Program-made: the position numbers and the translations under genes
Source: Calcarisporiella thermophila CBS 279.70
Taxonomy: Eukaryota > Calcarisporiellomycota
Length of the DNA: 64,000 nucleotides
Direction: 5' to 3'
Assembly: GCF_041956535.1 (NCBI RefSeq)
Contig: NW_027192213.1
Location: forward strand, 474,336-538,335
The notes under the pieces: model-generated
Database searches by the model: none
Told to the model about the DNA's origin: nothing
The model's input: only the letters and a program-made list of their open reading frames with translations
Shown here: positions 11,641 to 24,179 of the stretch, piece by piece
Layout of the letters: every line of letters begins with the position of its first letter
Numbering within the stretch: the stretch's first letter is position 1

Positions 11641-12403
11641 GACGGATTCATATTTTTGATCTTACGTTTTTCGGCCCCTGACAAAGGCGGAGGTACAACA
11701 GCAAATGAAAATCGATATCTGGAATTTAGAAATTCTATTAAAAATAAGGCTCAATAAGGCTTGATCAAGTGCTTCTTTAACCCCAAGCTAATTGCGGCAC
11801 TTGTCCAATACCATTTGATTATGTGAGGACTACAAACACTTTGTGTTGTCGTATATAACACAGACAATAAGGGGAATCACCAACAGTTATTCTTTGTACC
11901 AGAGTAGCGATGATGGTAACTATTACAAGCCAAATTCGCATACGATGAGATATTTAAAACCATATATAGAACATCAATGGTAATCAATCTGCGGCATCAA
12001 ATAAATTTTAGATTTTCAGTGTATAAAGAGAAGGACCCTCATGGAAATGATTAATACCAATCAATCAAAATAAATTCCATCTTTGGTTGTCGACTTACTT
12101 TTTATCTAAAATGCCTCATAAGAATGATTCATAAGGTCTAGATAATCTTTACCGATAAACATCCTTGGCCACATTCGTAGAAATACAGCCACAAAGTTCA
12201 TTATTCTATATATAAAATCATTGGGACTCTTAGTGGTCAATGCATACTCATTTTAAAATGGTTTTTGATCATTATTATTATTTCACTATACAAAAAGATT
12301 GGCACATGCCAAAGGAAAAAGAAGGAAAAAAAGTGTTTAAATAAAATATTGTCATTTTTGTAGAGAGCAGGGTAGTAAGAGGAGAAAGAGGAAGGCTGGT
12401 ATA
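11641..12403. other. AT-rich intergenic DNA
   Basis: About 760 bp with no supported coding sequence. It includes the likely 3' flank of NAN1 (minus strand) on its right side. No repeats or RNA gene were recognised. Confidence 0.5.
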
Positions 12404-15400
12404 TCATTTTGTTCCATTGACGTTCTTATTTGCGACAACCATCTTCCCGAAATAGGCGCTTAACGTTCCAAGCGAATTCGCATCCTCCAGCTCTGAATCT
12501 TCCGCTGCGTTTTCCGCAACAGCTGGGACAATTGCTGACAATACAGACAAAGGTTGCTCCTCTTTGCTTTCTTCTTCCTTCTGTGCTCCGTCGTTACCAT
12601 CAATCTCATCAGAGGCTGGGCGCTGGAAAACCTCATCCATATACGCCTGGAAGAGCATTGTAATTGGAGGAAGCATATGCGACGGTGCATTGAATACCCG
12701 TTGTGTTTTATTGGGTAGCTTTCCAACTGCTGTAGTATCGACGTCGACCTTGGAGGATGAACTTGCAGAAGAGGCGCCGAAAATATCTGAGAAGAAGGAT
12801 GTGGGTTTCTTCGCCTCCAAAGAAAAGGTTGTGGCTCCCTTTCCTGCTGCTTCTGCTTTAGTTTCGACAATATCTTTGCCTAAAATTTGGAGATCCCAGT
12901 TTGCATCCAAGAATACAATGTCAGAATTTAATGTCAAACTCCGTTGGTGTGAAGGATCGGATGTGATATTGGAGCGTGGAAGACATAGAAGGGCGCGAGT
13001 TGAAGTATACACACGGTGAACAAGCATGGGTACAGCGGATTCAGGATTGAAGGCAAGGAAAATGGTTTGATTTGATGGAGCGTGAGTAGATACAACAAAA
13101 TGAGGTGAGGCAAGGTCGATAGAGAGTTGAGCAACAGATAATTTGCATGACCACCAAACTATTTGCCAATAAAAATAGGTTTAGTACATGAATTTCGAGC
13201 AGAACCAATAATTAGAAAATATGATACCTGTGCAAGTCAACAGATTCCACACGTATAAATGCTTGTTAGTGCAAGCCACTAAGAAGTGGGATCCAGAGCA
13301 GAATGCCAGTCGTTGAACAGGCTCATACGAAGGTAACTGGGTAAGAACATTATGGATCATGTTGGTAAGCGGATCCCATAATGTAATCATGTGTCCATAC
13401 GCCACGGCAAGGATGGATCCGTCATTCGAGAATGCCGCGTCGGTGGGGACATAATCCCTGTAGTATCCAGTAGATCTACATGTCCATGCGGTCTCCATTT
13501 CGTTCTCGCTCGTGGACTCGGTAGAATGCCGCTGTAGTTGCCACACCTTGAATTTACCATCACGGGAAACTGTCACGCACATTGGGCTCTCTTTGGCATG
13601 AGGATGGAAAACTACACGGGTCACTTCCTTTTCGTGAGGGTAATCCGCTCGAGTATTCAAGATATAAGATTGAGTATCCGGGTCAAATTGCCAGAATTTC
13701 AAGTACAACTCAGGTTTTGTGTTTTCATCATCGCGTGAATCAACGGTCGCCATCCACTCGCCAGAACGTGAGAAGGCAACATGGTCTACGTGACTTACAG
13801 TAATATGTTTATTGTCACTACGCGTGACTCGGTTGGTAGGTGAAACTTCAAGCTCAAGCACATGCTTGTCCGTCCGTGCATTGTAAAACTGTATGGTACC
13901 GGGAAGTCCATTAAGGACTATGTTGCGACTTCGAGGTTCCATCACAAGACCAGTGGTAAATGGATTGGTTTCATGATTGGTTTGTGCTAGAATGAAAAAA
14001 AGAGGATTTACCAGTATAGAAAGTGTATCCTAATTATAAAGAGGAAGTATAAATGTACCATATTTCAAGCCCTGGACAGCCTGTTTAATTTGCAAATTAA
14101 GTGAAGTTATGATTCGAACAGAGTTGTCCATGTGTCCCAGAGCATAAAAGCGTTGATCAGGAGAGATAGTGATCGTTCTAATTTCAGACCCGAGGCGAGG
14201 GAGGAATTGTCGGTGGCCCGTCTCTAACTGCCAGATTACAAGCACGGCTTCTTCACCACCTGAGAGAAGATACCGTCCATCATTCGAAAATGCAAGATTA
14301 TTAACTCTGTGCGCATGCCAGTGTAGAACTGAGGTGACTGGCGATTCAATCTGTTCACCCGAGAAACAATACCACATCGTGATTTTTCCTATTTCGTCCC
14401 CAGTTGCAATGCATGCTTCTGTTGGATGGAGGGCTAGGCAGGTTATCGGCTCAGGGGAGATGTAAGTTCGTACGTCGGTGCTTTTTCCTTTAGCTTTACA
14501 AACGTGCAATTTTCGAGACGCACCCACGATAAGGTGTTCACCATCAGATGATAAACACATACCCGAGCATTTCTTAGTTTTGAGAAGACGAATAACGTTG
14601 GCGGATGAAGAAAGTGGGAAGCGAAGGACAATAGTGTTTCGCTTTTCGATGCCAGCTGCAGGCAAGAATGTGGTGAGAATAAATTTAAACCTTCAAAAGG
14701 AGAATCAAAATACTTACAAACTTGTTTCTGAATTTGGTGTTGTCGCTTTTTCGATGCTTTTAGTGTTGCTACATAGATAAAATCTGGATCCGAAGGATGT
14801 ATCGCCATATGTGTGACAGGAGACCCAATGTCGTGGGTTTTAAGGAGGGAAAAATCGCTGATATCCCAGAGCTTTACAGTACCATCAAGCGAGGCAGAAT
14901 AGAGCTATTTGAAGGGAAATGATCCAGTAAATAAATGACTTGGAGAGTAGACTACGTAATAGCAAGAAATACACATACCTGATTCGAATCGGTTGGATTC
15001 ACAAGTGTACATGTAATGGTATCTCTATGTCCACTCTCACTCGAAGATAACGTTCTTACGAGCTCGCCGGTGGCAACGCTATATATTTTTATACTGGTCG
15101 ATGCGCAGCAAAAGAAGTATCTAAAAAAAAGAAGTTATCATCATTGAACAAATTCGACGAAAACAGCTTAGTGTTGAATGATTTTATAACAGTACCTTGA
15201 ATCGTTGGTAAAAATAACTGGAAACTGGCTTAAAGGACCACCCGATACTTTGCTGACTGATAACGTTTTTGTGTGTGTTATAGCTTTATGATCGATGGCA
15301 CCAATCTGTTCATTTTCCTCAGCCTTTGATATTTTGCCCACTGACTTCTTTCCGGGTTTTTCATTCGAGGACAATGCTTGATCAGGTTTTCCTGGTGACT

Positions 15401-15530
15401 TCGTCGGGCGTGCAGCATCGCCAGTATGAATTAGCTTTTTCATTGAAGGGGACTTATTGTGAGCCTTTTTCGGTGTCACTTTTTTGGACGGCGCCTTTTG
15501 ATTCCCCGTAAATACCATTCCCACTATCAA
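12404..15530 (-). CDS. NAN1: Nan1/Utp17/WDR75, WD40 subunit of the SSU processome
   Basis: A nucleolar t-UTP component needed for pre-rRNA transcription and early 18S processing. Six exons (15530-15196, 15120-14979, 14904-14718, 14655-14059, 13986-13228, 13158-12404) sum to 2775 nt and give 924 residues, near the size of yeast Nan1. The Lys/Ser/Pro-rich N-terminus (KKVTPKKAHNKSPSMKK) is followed by two tandem WD40 propellers, with blades such as YSASLDGTVKLWDISDFSLL and YLLSGGEEAVLVIWQLETGH. The C-terminus carries the family signature FNAPSHMLPPITMLFQAYMD. A second possible start, MVFTG at 15518, differs by four residues. All splice junctions keep frame. Confidence comes from the overall architecture and the C-terminal signature. 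Confidence 0.9.
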
Positions 15531-16379
15531 ATTTCTATGTATCCTTTTAGAAAAAGTATTATACTAGTTCAAGTATCTAACTGCAAAACTATAATTCAAA
15601 CGTATGAAATGTAAACAACTGCGCCATTCAAACACAGTCATTTGTGACTACTGATTATCTGGGATCATTTTATGAAAGAATTTCATGCCACTATCGAGGA
15701 ATGTAAAAACGATACTAGTTAATTATTTATGAAATATCAACCGCGATAGATATCGAAGAAAAATACATAGAAACCACTAAAAGTGCATATAGTTAATTTT
15801 ATTCTCATATATTGAATTTTCCGTATATATTATAGCCATGGCTGCTATATATCTACATCCTGGGAACTAGAGTAGTATTATTTTGTAAACCACTTCCCCT
15901 CTCCCCCAAAATTATTGATATACTAATCTTAAAAAGGACTGAAAGCTATGTCAATACAAGCTCCAGGAAAATGTCAAGTAAAATAAGCTTTATAGCTGGT
16001 AAAAATATCTAAAAAACAATCCTCCGTACGGTAGAGCCTTAAGCATTATAACTAAAAAAGATAGTCAATCAATTATGCATACATACACAACGCACAGAGG
16101 TTAGCGAAAAAAATAACGACAAGAATTTATGCAAGGAGGAACTTATAAGAGAAGCTAAAAAACAAGATGCTAAAAAACGATAAGGGTTGTATGACGAAAG
16201 GGTTACATAAAATATAAGAAAATAATAATAGATGAATGACAACACATAAAATAGAGGAGAAATTAACATTTAGCCAAAATTTGAAGTATGATAGATATTG
16301 TGGATTACGATACACGTGAATATACGGATACACGTAAATACAAGGGAAAAAAGCCAAAGCCTCCAAGCAGATTATTCTC
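15531..16379. other. Intergenic, upstream of NAN1 and downstream of the RhoGEF
   Basis: About 850 bp of strongly AT-rich sequence. It holds the NAN1 promoter on the left and the RhoGEF 3' flank on the right. No supported ORF, RNA gene or repeat was seen. Confidence 0.5.
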
Positions 16380-19300
16380 TCAGTTCTCGGGTCCAGAGGA
16401 TATTGTCGCTTTGCCATTTGATACTACCGCAACTGCTGTATCTGCTACTCCAACTTCCATTCCTCCCTTCTCCGACAAAGTTAATGAGAAGAGAATCTGC
16501 CACTCTCCAATTGGATCATCCATTACTGCGTGTATACAGCCCTGACGCGTGGCCTCCGGGTTCAGACATCGGATGTTTGATCCCTGAATAACCTGTTCTC
16601 GTATCCCCGTGTTAACGTTCCATACCTCAATAAATGAAGTCTCGAACGCAAGCACGTAAGGATAATGGTACACAAATGCTGTTGGGATACCCTCCCAGAA
16701 GATAATCCAGTTATGACGCACATGCCGACCATTTTTATCCACATAAAAGGCGAACTCGTCATAGCACAGAAGGAACTCGCCATTTCGTACTCGATATAAT
16801 GCAATGGGTCGCACATTTTCTCGTTTGTGGACAAAAGCAAGCGACTCATTGTCCGGGTCAAGCAGCTCCTGCGTAGATAGGGTTTCTAGATCTACGACCT
16901 CGAAGCCCTTAGTACAACCAACGCAAAGTTTCGACTTTAGAAAGTGGATTGAGGTGGATTCCGTGGGGATATAAAATTCTTTATAAAAACGTAAAGATTC
17001 GTGCCCGCTTCGCAATAAGCGCCCTATGCTAGATTTGTTCTTCTTGCTGGCGGGTTGGTATTGGGGTTCTAGGGCCTTGATTGTTGTCGAGAGCGAATTT
17101 GACTTAACAACGCAGATAAGGTTGCGATTAAGGCATGTGCCGTACTTGAAGAAAGAGACATGAGAACTAATGCGGCGTCCTCGTCGATTTGCTGGATTAG
17201 TGTCGAAAGCATCAAGGACTTCAATCGGATAGGTATAGAGTTGTTTATCTGTAAAAAATATCGAGAGCTTTAGCATCCTATTTTGATACTATGATAAATA
17301 GGGCTAGGAAAATTGAAGAATTACCTGCAAGCACCATTATGATTCGAGTTTCCTCTAAAATCTCAATTTGTGAGACCTTTTCTAAGGTCAATACATGTTG
17401 GAAGGATTTCATATCTCCAGTCACCCCTACACTCAATCCTAGATCTGTTCCCAGCACGAGTTTCATACCGTTTTCTAGGAGAAAAAATAGAATAGGTTAT
17501 TATCGTTAAAAAAGCAAACGGATAAAAAAACATACCACACGTTGCTGAACAATTAATTTTGTTATGACTTGGGAAATAGCGCTCCGATAGAATCTTTACT
17601 TCAAATATTCGTGTATTTTCAAATATAATCTGGCGCTGACGTTCAATCTTTTCGACCCATTTGCAACGCGCGGAATGGGTGGAAGCGTAAAGGGTAAGAG
17701 GGGGACCAAATTTGCTGCCGAGCGATACAAAGGTAATGGGATATCCAGCTTTGGTTTCAGATTTTTGCGCAGGTGATGCAGCAACTGGAGTAAGGCGACC
17801 ATAGGAAGGAAGAATGGAGCTGGGGCGGCGCGAGTTTTGCTGATCTGGTAATATTACCTGCAGTAGTTCAAGAGGTATTGGCTGTACCGGAATTGGAATA
17901 GAAAAATTAGTGTGAATCAGATTGCAAGGGGGGACACCATTTACTCACCGCCTTATAGACTTTATATTGCTCGTACTTCTGAACATGCTTAATTTTGGTG
18001 AAGAGTAGTACATGATCAAAGAGGAACACTTGCAAATCCGAAGACTGATCAGTATTAGAGCTCTTTTTGTTCAGTGGACCTTTAAATATGATTTCACGAT
18101 TCGGATCGTGCAGCTGAAGATCCTGGAAATGATAAACAGATGTGACAAAAATTAGCGGCTCAGTAAAGAGAGAGGCTAACAAATCAATAGTTCACCTGAT
18201 AATCAGTTCCGGGCTTGAAAATGATCTGCTCTTGCAATTGATCCAAGGTTAACCGATTTTCTACTCTCCCAGTTTCAACATTGACTCTCTTTAAAAACTC
18301 TCTAATGATATTCATAGCCTTGGGAATATTCGTGCGATCCGGGTGACCTTCAGGCGTGTGCTTCAAAATTTGATCCAATAACAAATTATACCGTGCCAGT
18401 CGAGTGGTTGGCTTTGTCAGATAGCCATTCAACTCAAGCTTCCGCGACTCAGGAAGCCTTTCAACCTCTTGGACGAAAAAGGCAAACTGCGGATTTCCAT
18501 TTTTTTCTCTTTCAAACACGAATTTACCAATGACCTGATGTGCTCCATAGCGAACAAAGGGCTCAAAATTTACAACGTGGTCGAGAAGAATATCTCCTAT
18601 TTGATCGACAATAGCATATGCATTCTGTCGTTTCTGCATTGCATCGCACATCCGAGAATTAATTGCGTGTACCTCGAGGATATTGAAGAAGACTTCGCGA
18701 ATAAACAGCTCGCGACGCTCTTCCGGAACCACGGCGCTTACTCGGAGCGGTTTAATCCAAAACTAGGCAGGATTTAGAATATTTCGTAATGATATTTAAC
18801 TATATATATTTATATACTGCATAAAGCAAGTGCTTACCTCACGTACATATTCCAGGTCAGATACAAAATCTTTCTCGGTATAAATCAGTTCGAAAATATT
18901 CTCTTGTCGCTTACGCTCTTCGGATGACACTGAATCTGCAATTTCTCTGGGGACGGAATGAATCCAAAGACGCTGGTCCTAAAAAGAGAATACACTCTTG
19001 AATATAAACAGATATCTGGACTAGGGTGGTGGGATTAAATTTACCTGAGTCGAATCGTTATTAGATCCACGACTAGCAGACCGAATTAAATTCCCATCTA
19101 TGTTTTGATTAAGCCGAGCCTGCTATGATACACAACATTAGAAAAAAAAAAAGATGAAATGGTGTCCTGAACTAATTAAAATATCTACCTGTTCCAACCT
19201 CCGTGGACATACAATACTATAGCACAATTTGTCTCGCGAGCAGGTGGGTGAATAACAATCAGTTAGTAATGTGAACACTCCGTTAGGTAAATCACCTTCT

Positions 19301-20661
19301 TCCTCCTCTTCTCTTTCTTCCTCTACTTGAGAGAGCAGTTCTCTTTCGGGCACAGTTAAAGTAGGGGCCCGATCTTTAAATTTGTAAAGCTCATTAACAC
19401 TATCACGCAGGCGATGGTCATAAGTAACATCATGAAAAAATTTTTGAGAGTCTAGTGCACGGCCAACTAGTAATGCAAGATTACGGTCGGTCGTACGAAT
19501 AATATAGGCAAGAAGATCCTTAACAATATAAATGGATATTAGTATTAGACTCTTCAAACATATAAATATAAATATAGACATATACCACTGCTTCTCGTCC
19601 ATCAAAACAGTCCTTATATTCTAGAGAATTTTTGAGTCTTGTATTGAGAGAAATTCTCTGCCGAAATGCCGTTGCTACGCGTGAGAGCAGAGCAGGATAG
19701 ACCACAGGAGCACGTAAGCGGGAAATTGTTAATGTGCGATCATTCATCTCGTAGGAGGTCGAAGATAGTGAATGTGTACGCTCTCCATAAACACGTCCAG
19801 ATCGATTCATACTATTTAATGTTTCAAAAGAGGCTCGAGAAGAAATCGTAGTTCCTTGAGTAGAGAGTGTGCTTGCTGGAATTACAAATAATAGAGTGAA
19901 GAATGAGAAATGAAAGTTTAATATTAGTATACAGGCATTGGTTTTAGGATTTATGAGATCTGTACCTCGATCATAAGACAAAAATTGAGCTCGTCCGGGA
20001 GGAGAGCGTTCACGAAATACGCCCTGTGAATGAGGCGCTTTTAGCGGAGGGGTATGGTAAACCCCATCAAAATCGCTGAATTGACCAGTTCTGTAAGTTT
20101 GCGTGGAGGATTGACTACTATTTGAAGGAACTATTCCACGAAAAAGGAGTATAAAAATATGAGTTAAAAGGTCAATATTAGCTATAGAATTCAGCGTTAA
20201 AAATCTCTACTTCTTTTATGTGTGCGTGTAGGTACGTTGCGATTAGATGCTAAAACATGTTCTCGCGTTATGATTGGCGGTGCGCGATATGCCTGTCTTT
20301 CTATCGACTGTCGAACATTTTCAGTGTTTGGATGCGAATTATTAGAACTGTATGAGGACTGGCCAAAGCTTGATTGAATGTTCTGCGAAGGTATTTGGTT
20401 ACTTGCCACCACGGACGAAAAATGCGAATTAGCTATTTAAACAAATGTAAAAAATTGACTATATGAATTCAAAAATTTATGACTATTTTATGGGAAATAG
20501 GACATACATTGGCTTGTCCAGTATTGGGAGCGGTTTGGCAGCTGTGATGTAAATTGGGAGTGATGCATTAATTGGGACTGTGATACCGATGAATCCATCA
20601 TTCGGTCTCTATGCGCACCGATGTATGGGGATTCACGAGAATCTCTCGTAATGTCCTCCAT
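16380..20661 (-). CDS. ROM2: Rho1 guanine-nucleotide exchange factor, DEP-DH-PH-CNH (Rom1/Rom2 type)
   Basis: Predicted to activate Rho1 at the plasma membrane in the cell-wall integrity pathway. Many short introns interrupt the gene. The start at 20661 gives MEDITRDSRESPYIGAHRDR. The N-terminus is Ser/Gln/Asn-rich and disordered-looking (20661 to about 19700). A DEP domain follows (about 19680-19350: KNSLEYKDCFDGREAV, then LLAYIIRTTDRN). The DH/RhoGEF domain is at about 18890-18180, with the CR3-like helix YLTKPTTRLARYNLLLDQIL. The PH domain is at about 18120-17900. The C-terminal CNH domain is at about 17600-16380 and ends SSGPEN. Domain order matches Rom1/Rom2 and S. pombe Rgf proteins. 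I did not resolve every small exon in the N-terminal third, so no exact length is given. Confidence 0.88.
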
Positions 20662-20933
20662 ATCGATTAGTACAATCTTTATTACTCCCTTGGTAACTTC
20701 TCTAAACCGCTATTATCCCTGAGGTAGCTGAAGACAAACACAATATCTATCTCCTCATTGTGTTCACACATTTATCTTAAAATTAGTTTTTCGAAACGTA
20801 ATGAGGCGCAGCTTTGAAATATTTTCCAATGCCAAAAAAAGGTACACAAGCAAAGCAAAGTTTGAAAAACATTGAAAAAATATCACACAATGTATAGGAT
20901 TAATATTGCAGAGTAGAGTGGAATAAGAAGTTA

Positions 20934-23507
20934 TTAGGAATGCGGCGATAGCCATTGATGTCTACGTTTACGCCACGACTCCATTTGATTTTTCGGTAGG
21001 CTATACAAAGGGTTGTAAGGAGAGGGTATAGCTGTGCGCTTTCGGAAAAACATGTCCTCTCCTCCATCAAATATAATACGGTAGGTGGATTCAGAAAAGG
21101 AAATGTTCATCCCGTCTCGCCAAATCAGTCTCTTTAATTCTTCGCTTCTTAGGTTCTTATTGACTTTAGCGCTTCTTTCATCCACTCTTCTTTTCTTACT
21201 TCGATCGAGAGTAACATTTTCTATATATTGATTAATCATGCTATCGTTTAGTTCAAGTTCACCCAAGGATGCTGGAGGTGATGACCCGGAAGATTTTGCA
21301 TAGCTAGATCCCAGAATGTTTCGTATTAAAAATGGTGGCTTAATGCCTGCTAGTGCCGGCTCGGTCGTTTCGCACACCGCGTAATTTTCTAGATAGCGTG
21401 CAAATTCCTCCCTCGAAGACAATGGACTATCAGCTCTCCCTAGGAGCTGTATGGATAGGATAAAGGGTTGAGACTACAGTAAATGCAAATAATTAATATA
21501 CGTCATAAAGAAAAGCATATATCCAAATTAATGTTCGCATACTGATTTTATCATATATGTGTTTTCATTCATTAATATTGCTTGTACTTCAAAACGATAC
21601 GCAGTCAGTTTTTGACTATCAAACCTCGCTAGTTTACGATTGTAGTGAAATAGACGCTCTAGATCATACATTTTTGAGTTGCTAACGACAGCTTGAAACT
21701 AATGGGCAATTAATTACATTGACTTACAATTGTAATTCATAAAGTATATGTTTACCTGCTTCCATAAAGTCCTTATCAATTTCTCCATCGTGAATACGAT
21801 GTAGCCCTGGATTCCAAACATTCCACGAATGTATTCTTCAAACCGCAATTGATCAATCTTACTAGCAAGTAGCATCTGGAGCACCCGAAGAAATTGCTCA
21901 TAATAGTAATCTGATGAAGGGCTCGCAGGTGCTTCTAAAATAATGTAATAGATGGGATGAGATAAAGAAAACAAAAAAGATATCACAGTTGAACTTAGGT
22001 TAGATTTTACCAGGGAATAAATCACGATCCAACGCCGACAAATCTACACGCTCCTCTGACGGTCGAGTTGCAATTTCCGTTGAATATCTTTTAATAAGTA
22101 ATAATCGCGAATAGACTATCTCTAAAAGTCGCAAAAAGCAATAAAATACATCTCCGGAAAAGAAATATATTGTTCCTTGTCGCGCAGGTTGTCCTCTTTT
22201 TGAGCCGTTATTTTGACAATTGTCTTCACATTGCAGCAATTGAGATAAAAATTCCCTCAAAAATCTTTCGTATTTGTCTTTATCTTCTGGTGTGATTCCC
22301 GGCTCTTCCCATCCACTCGCCAATAACTTAATTACTCTGGTATAAACTTCGTACTCCTCAAATTTAACCCATACATGCACACCATCGTGTCCATGTGCTT
22401 GCGCTTCCTGTCGCCTTGCTTCAATCTCTGTAATAAGAGAACGTGGATTTAACATACGCTTTTCTTCATTTTTGAACGTCGTGGATTTATGGTCTAGAGC
22501 TTTGAGATAATTTTTTGCGAATGCGTTACGCCAATTAATAAGATTGGATTCCTACAAAACATGACCGTATGAATAAATGACATATTTAAGGAAGTTTTGG
22601 AGTTATATACTTTATAACGTGTTAACGTCTCCAGCTTATTGTGAAGATCCTCAATAATTTTTGGCAAACCCATAAGTGAATCAGATGGTGGCCTCGGCGA
22701 AAATATTTCTTCAGAACTTGGCTTTTTTATATAGCGAAAATAGATGGCCCGAATATCGCCCCAGTGTTTGAGTAGCTCCTCTTCGGCCAAAGTATCAAGT
22801 GAGATTGACAAGAGTTCTTGCCGTATTGCTTCTAATCCATTGATAGCTTGTTTATACCATAGTAATGTTCGGTCTACTTCGTACCTGATATAGCAAAGTT
22901 TTATTAAAGTGTTAACGCGAGGAGTGAACTAGAAACTTACATTTCATCTTCTGTGCGTAGAAGTATTTCTTCGTGAGAATTTTTGTGATGAGTCTTGAAG
23001 CCGGCTTCAAGAGTATTATGCGAAGGGTGGCACATCCACTCAGTATTAAGTACTGAATTACATAACTCATCTTGGCCGCTGCATTTTGGGTGACGAAGCT
23101 AAACCACAAGATAATGATGAAAAGAAAAAATGAGCAAGAAGAGATGAAATGAGTCAAGACTTAAGACTCACATTAGCAGGCAATTGTCTATAGCTTTCAT
23201 TAAGCTTTTCTTTTATTCCGCTTTCTTCTTCTTCCCCTAACAATCTTCGAAACAACGCAAAAAGATCCCGATCCGCACCAATAAAATACTCGGCGCGATG
23301 AATAAGCGAAGGCGGATCAACAAGTCCTTGATTGAAGAGGTTTATAAGCTTAAGGAATTCATTGTACGTGTGCTTGTGCGGAATGAGGTCGCGTACACGC
23401 TCGAAAAAAGTGAGTTGAGCAATTGTAGTGAACTCGTCTTCTGCATGGGAGGAGAAGACGGTAGAAGAGGAGGAGGTGTCGCGAGATATGCGCGTAGAGT
23501 GTGTCAT
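20934..23507 (-). CDS. Short Sin3-like corepressor with a single PAH domain
   Basis: Seven exons (23507-23172, 23098-22941, 22884-22611, 22551-22011, 21934-21756, 21698-21543, 21473-20934) sum to 2184 nt and give 727 residues. One PAH domain, most like PAH3, occupies about residues 33-91 (FFERVRDLIPHKHTYNEFLK, then LINLFNQGLVD). The histone-deacetylase interaction region follows at about 104-190, with SYRQLP, KCSGQDELCNSVLNTEWMCH and HKNSHEEILLRTEDEMYEVD. A conserved Sin3 C-terminal domain includes FEEYIRGMFGIQGYIVFTME. Classical Sin3 is well over 1,000 residues with three or four PAH domains. Here PAH1 and PAH2 are absent and the ORF starts 32 residues before the single PAH. It is likely a nuclear scaffold for an Rpd3-type deacetylase with a reduced factor-binding surface. 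An unseen upstream exon cannot be fully excluded. Confidence 0.85.
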
Positions 23508-24179
23508 TGTGACCCTGTATAGGTCAAGTAAGAATATAACTTTGAAGATAGTAAGGTATATTGGCCACTTAAGTGCTACTCTCTGCTTGTAGCAGAAAGA
23601 ATTCAGAATTACTCTGTGACTACTCTATTTTTAACTAATTGAAGTGACTTGTTTATTGGTATATAAACACTCCTGCCCTCCAATGTTATTGATATCCATC
23701 TTTCTCATTCTCCTCTTATTATAATAAATGTATGTTCACTCCAACGTGCTCTAGCTCTTTCTCTAAACTTTATGGAATCTTCCATTCACCCCAGTTACTT
23801 TCAGAATCAACTTTTTCCACCATGTTGAAATTTCTGTGGTTTTTGGCTGGGAAGAGTAATATTCAACCTTCAAATATTCCTTAATGTCTTTTCTTTTGAC
23901 AACTAGGGAACTAATATACCCTGTAAGGTATATTTACTCAGTTAGCAATAGAATCAATATTTTGCTTGCTGTGATTCGCCATTTTCCAAATTACCTAATT
24001 ACTATATAATTGCAAGGAAAAGCAATGCTATTTTATTGAGGAGTGAGACAAGATATTACACACTTAGTACATACGGCTAAGCTATGAATGCTAAATTAGT
24101 TTCTGCTTGCTCCCGGACAATGGATATAGCGTCCGATTGATAATAATGCAGCTGGAAATATGAAAAACTAGAAGAAAAC
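23508..24179. other. Intergenic
   Basis: About 670 bp of AT-rich sequence holding the promoter of the Sin3-like gene and the 3' flank of the mannosidase. No supported feature. Confidence 0.5.
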
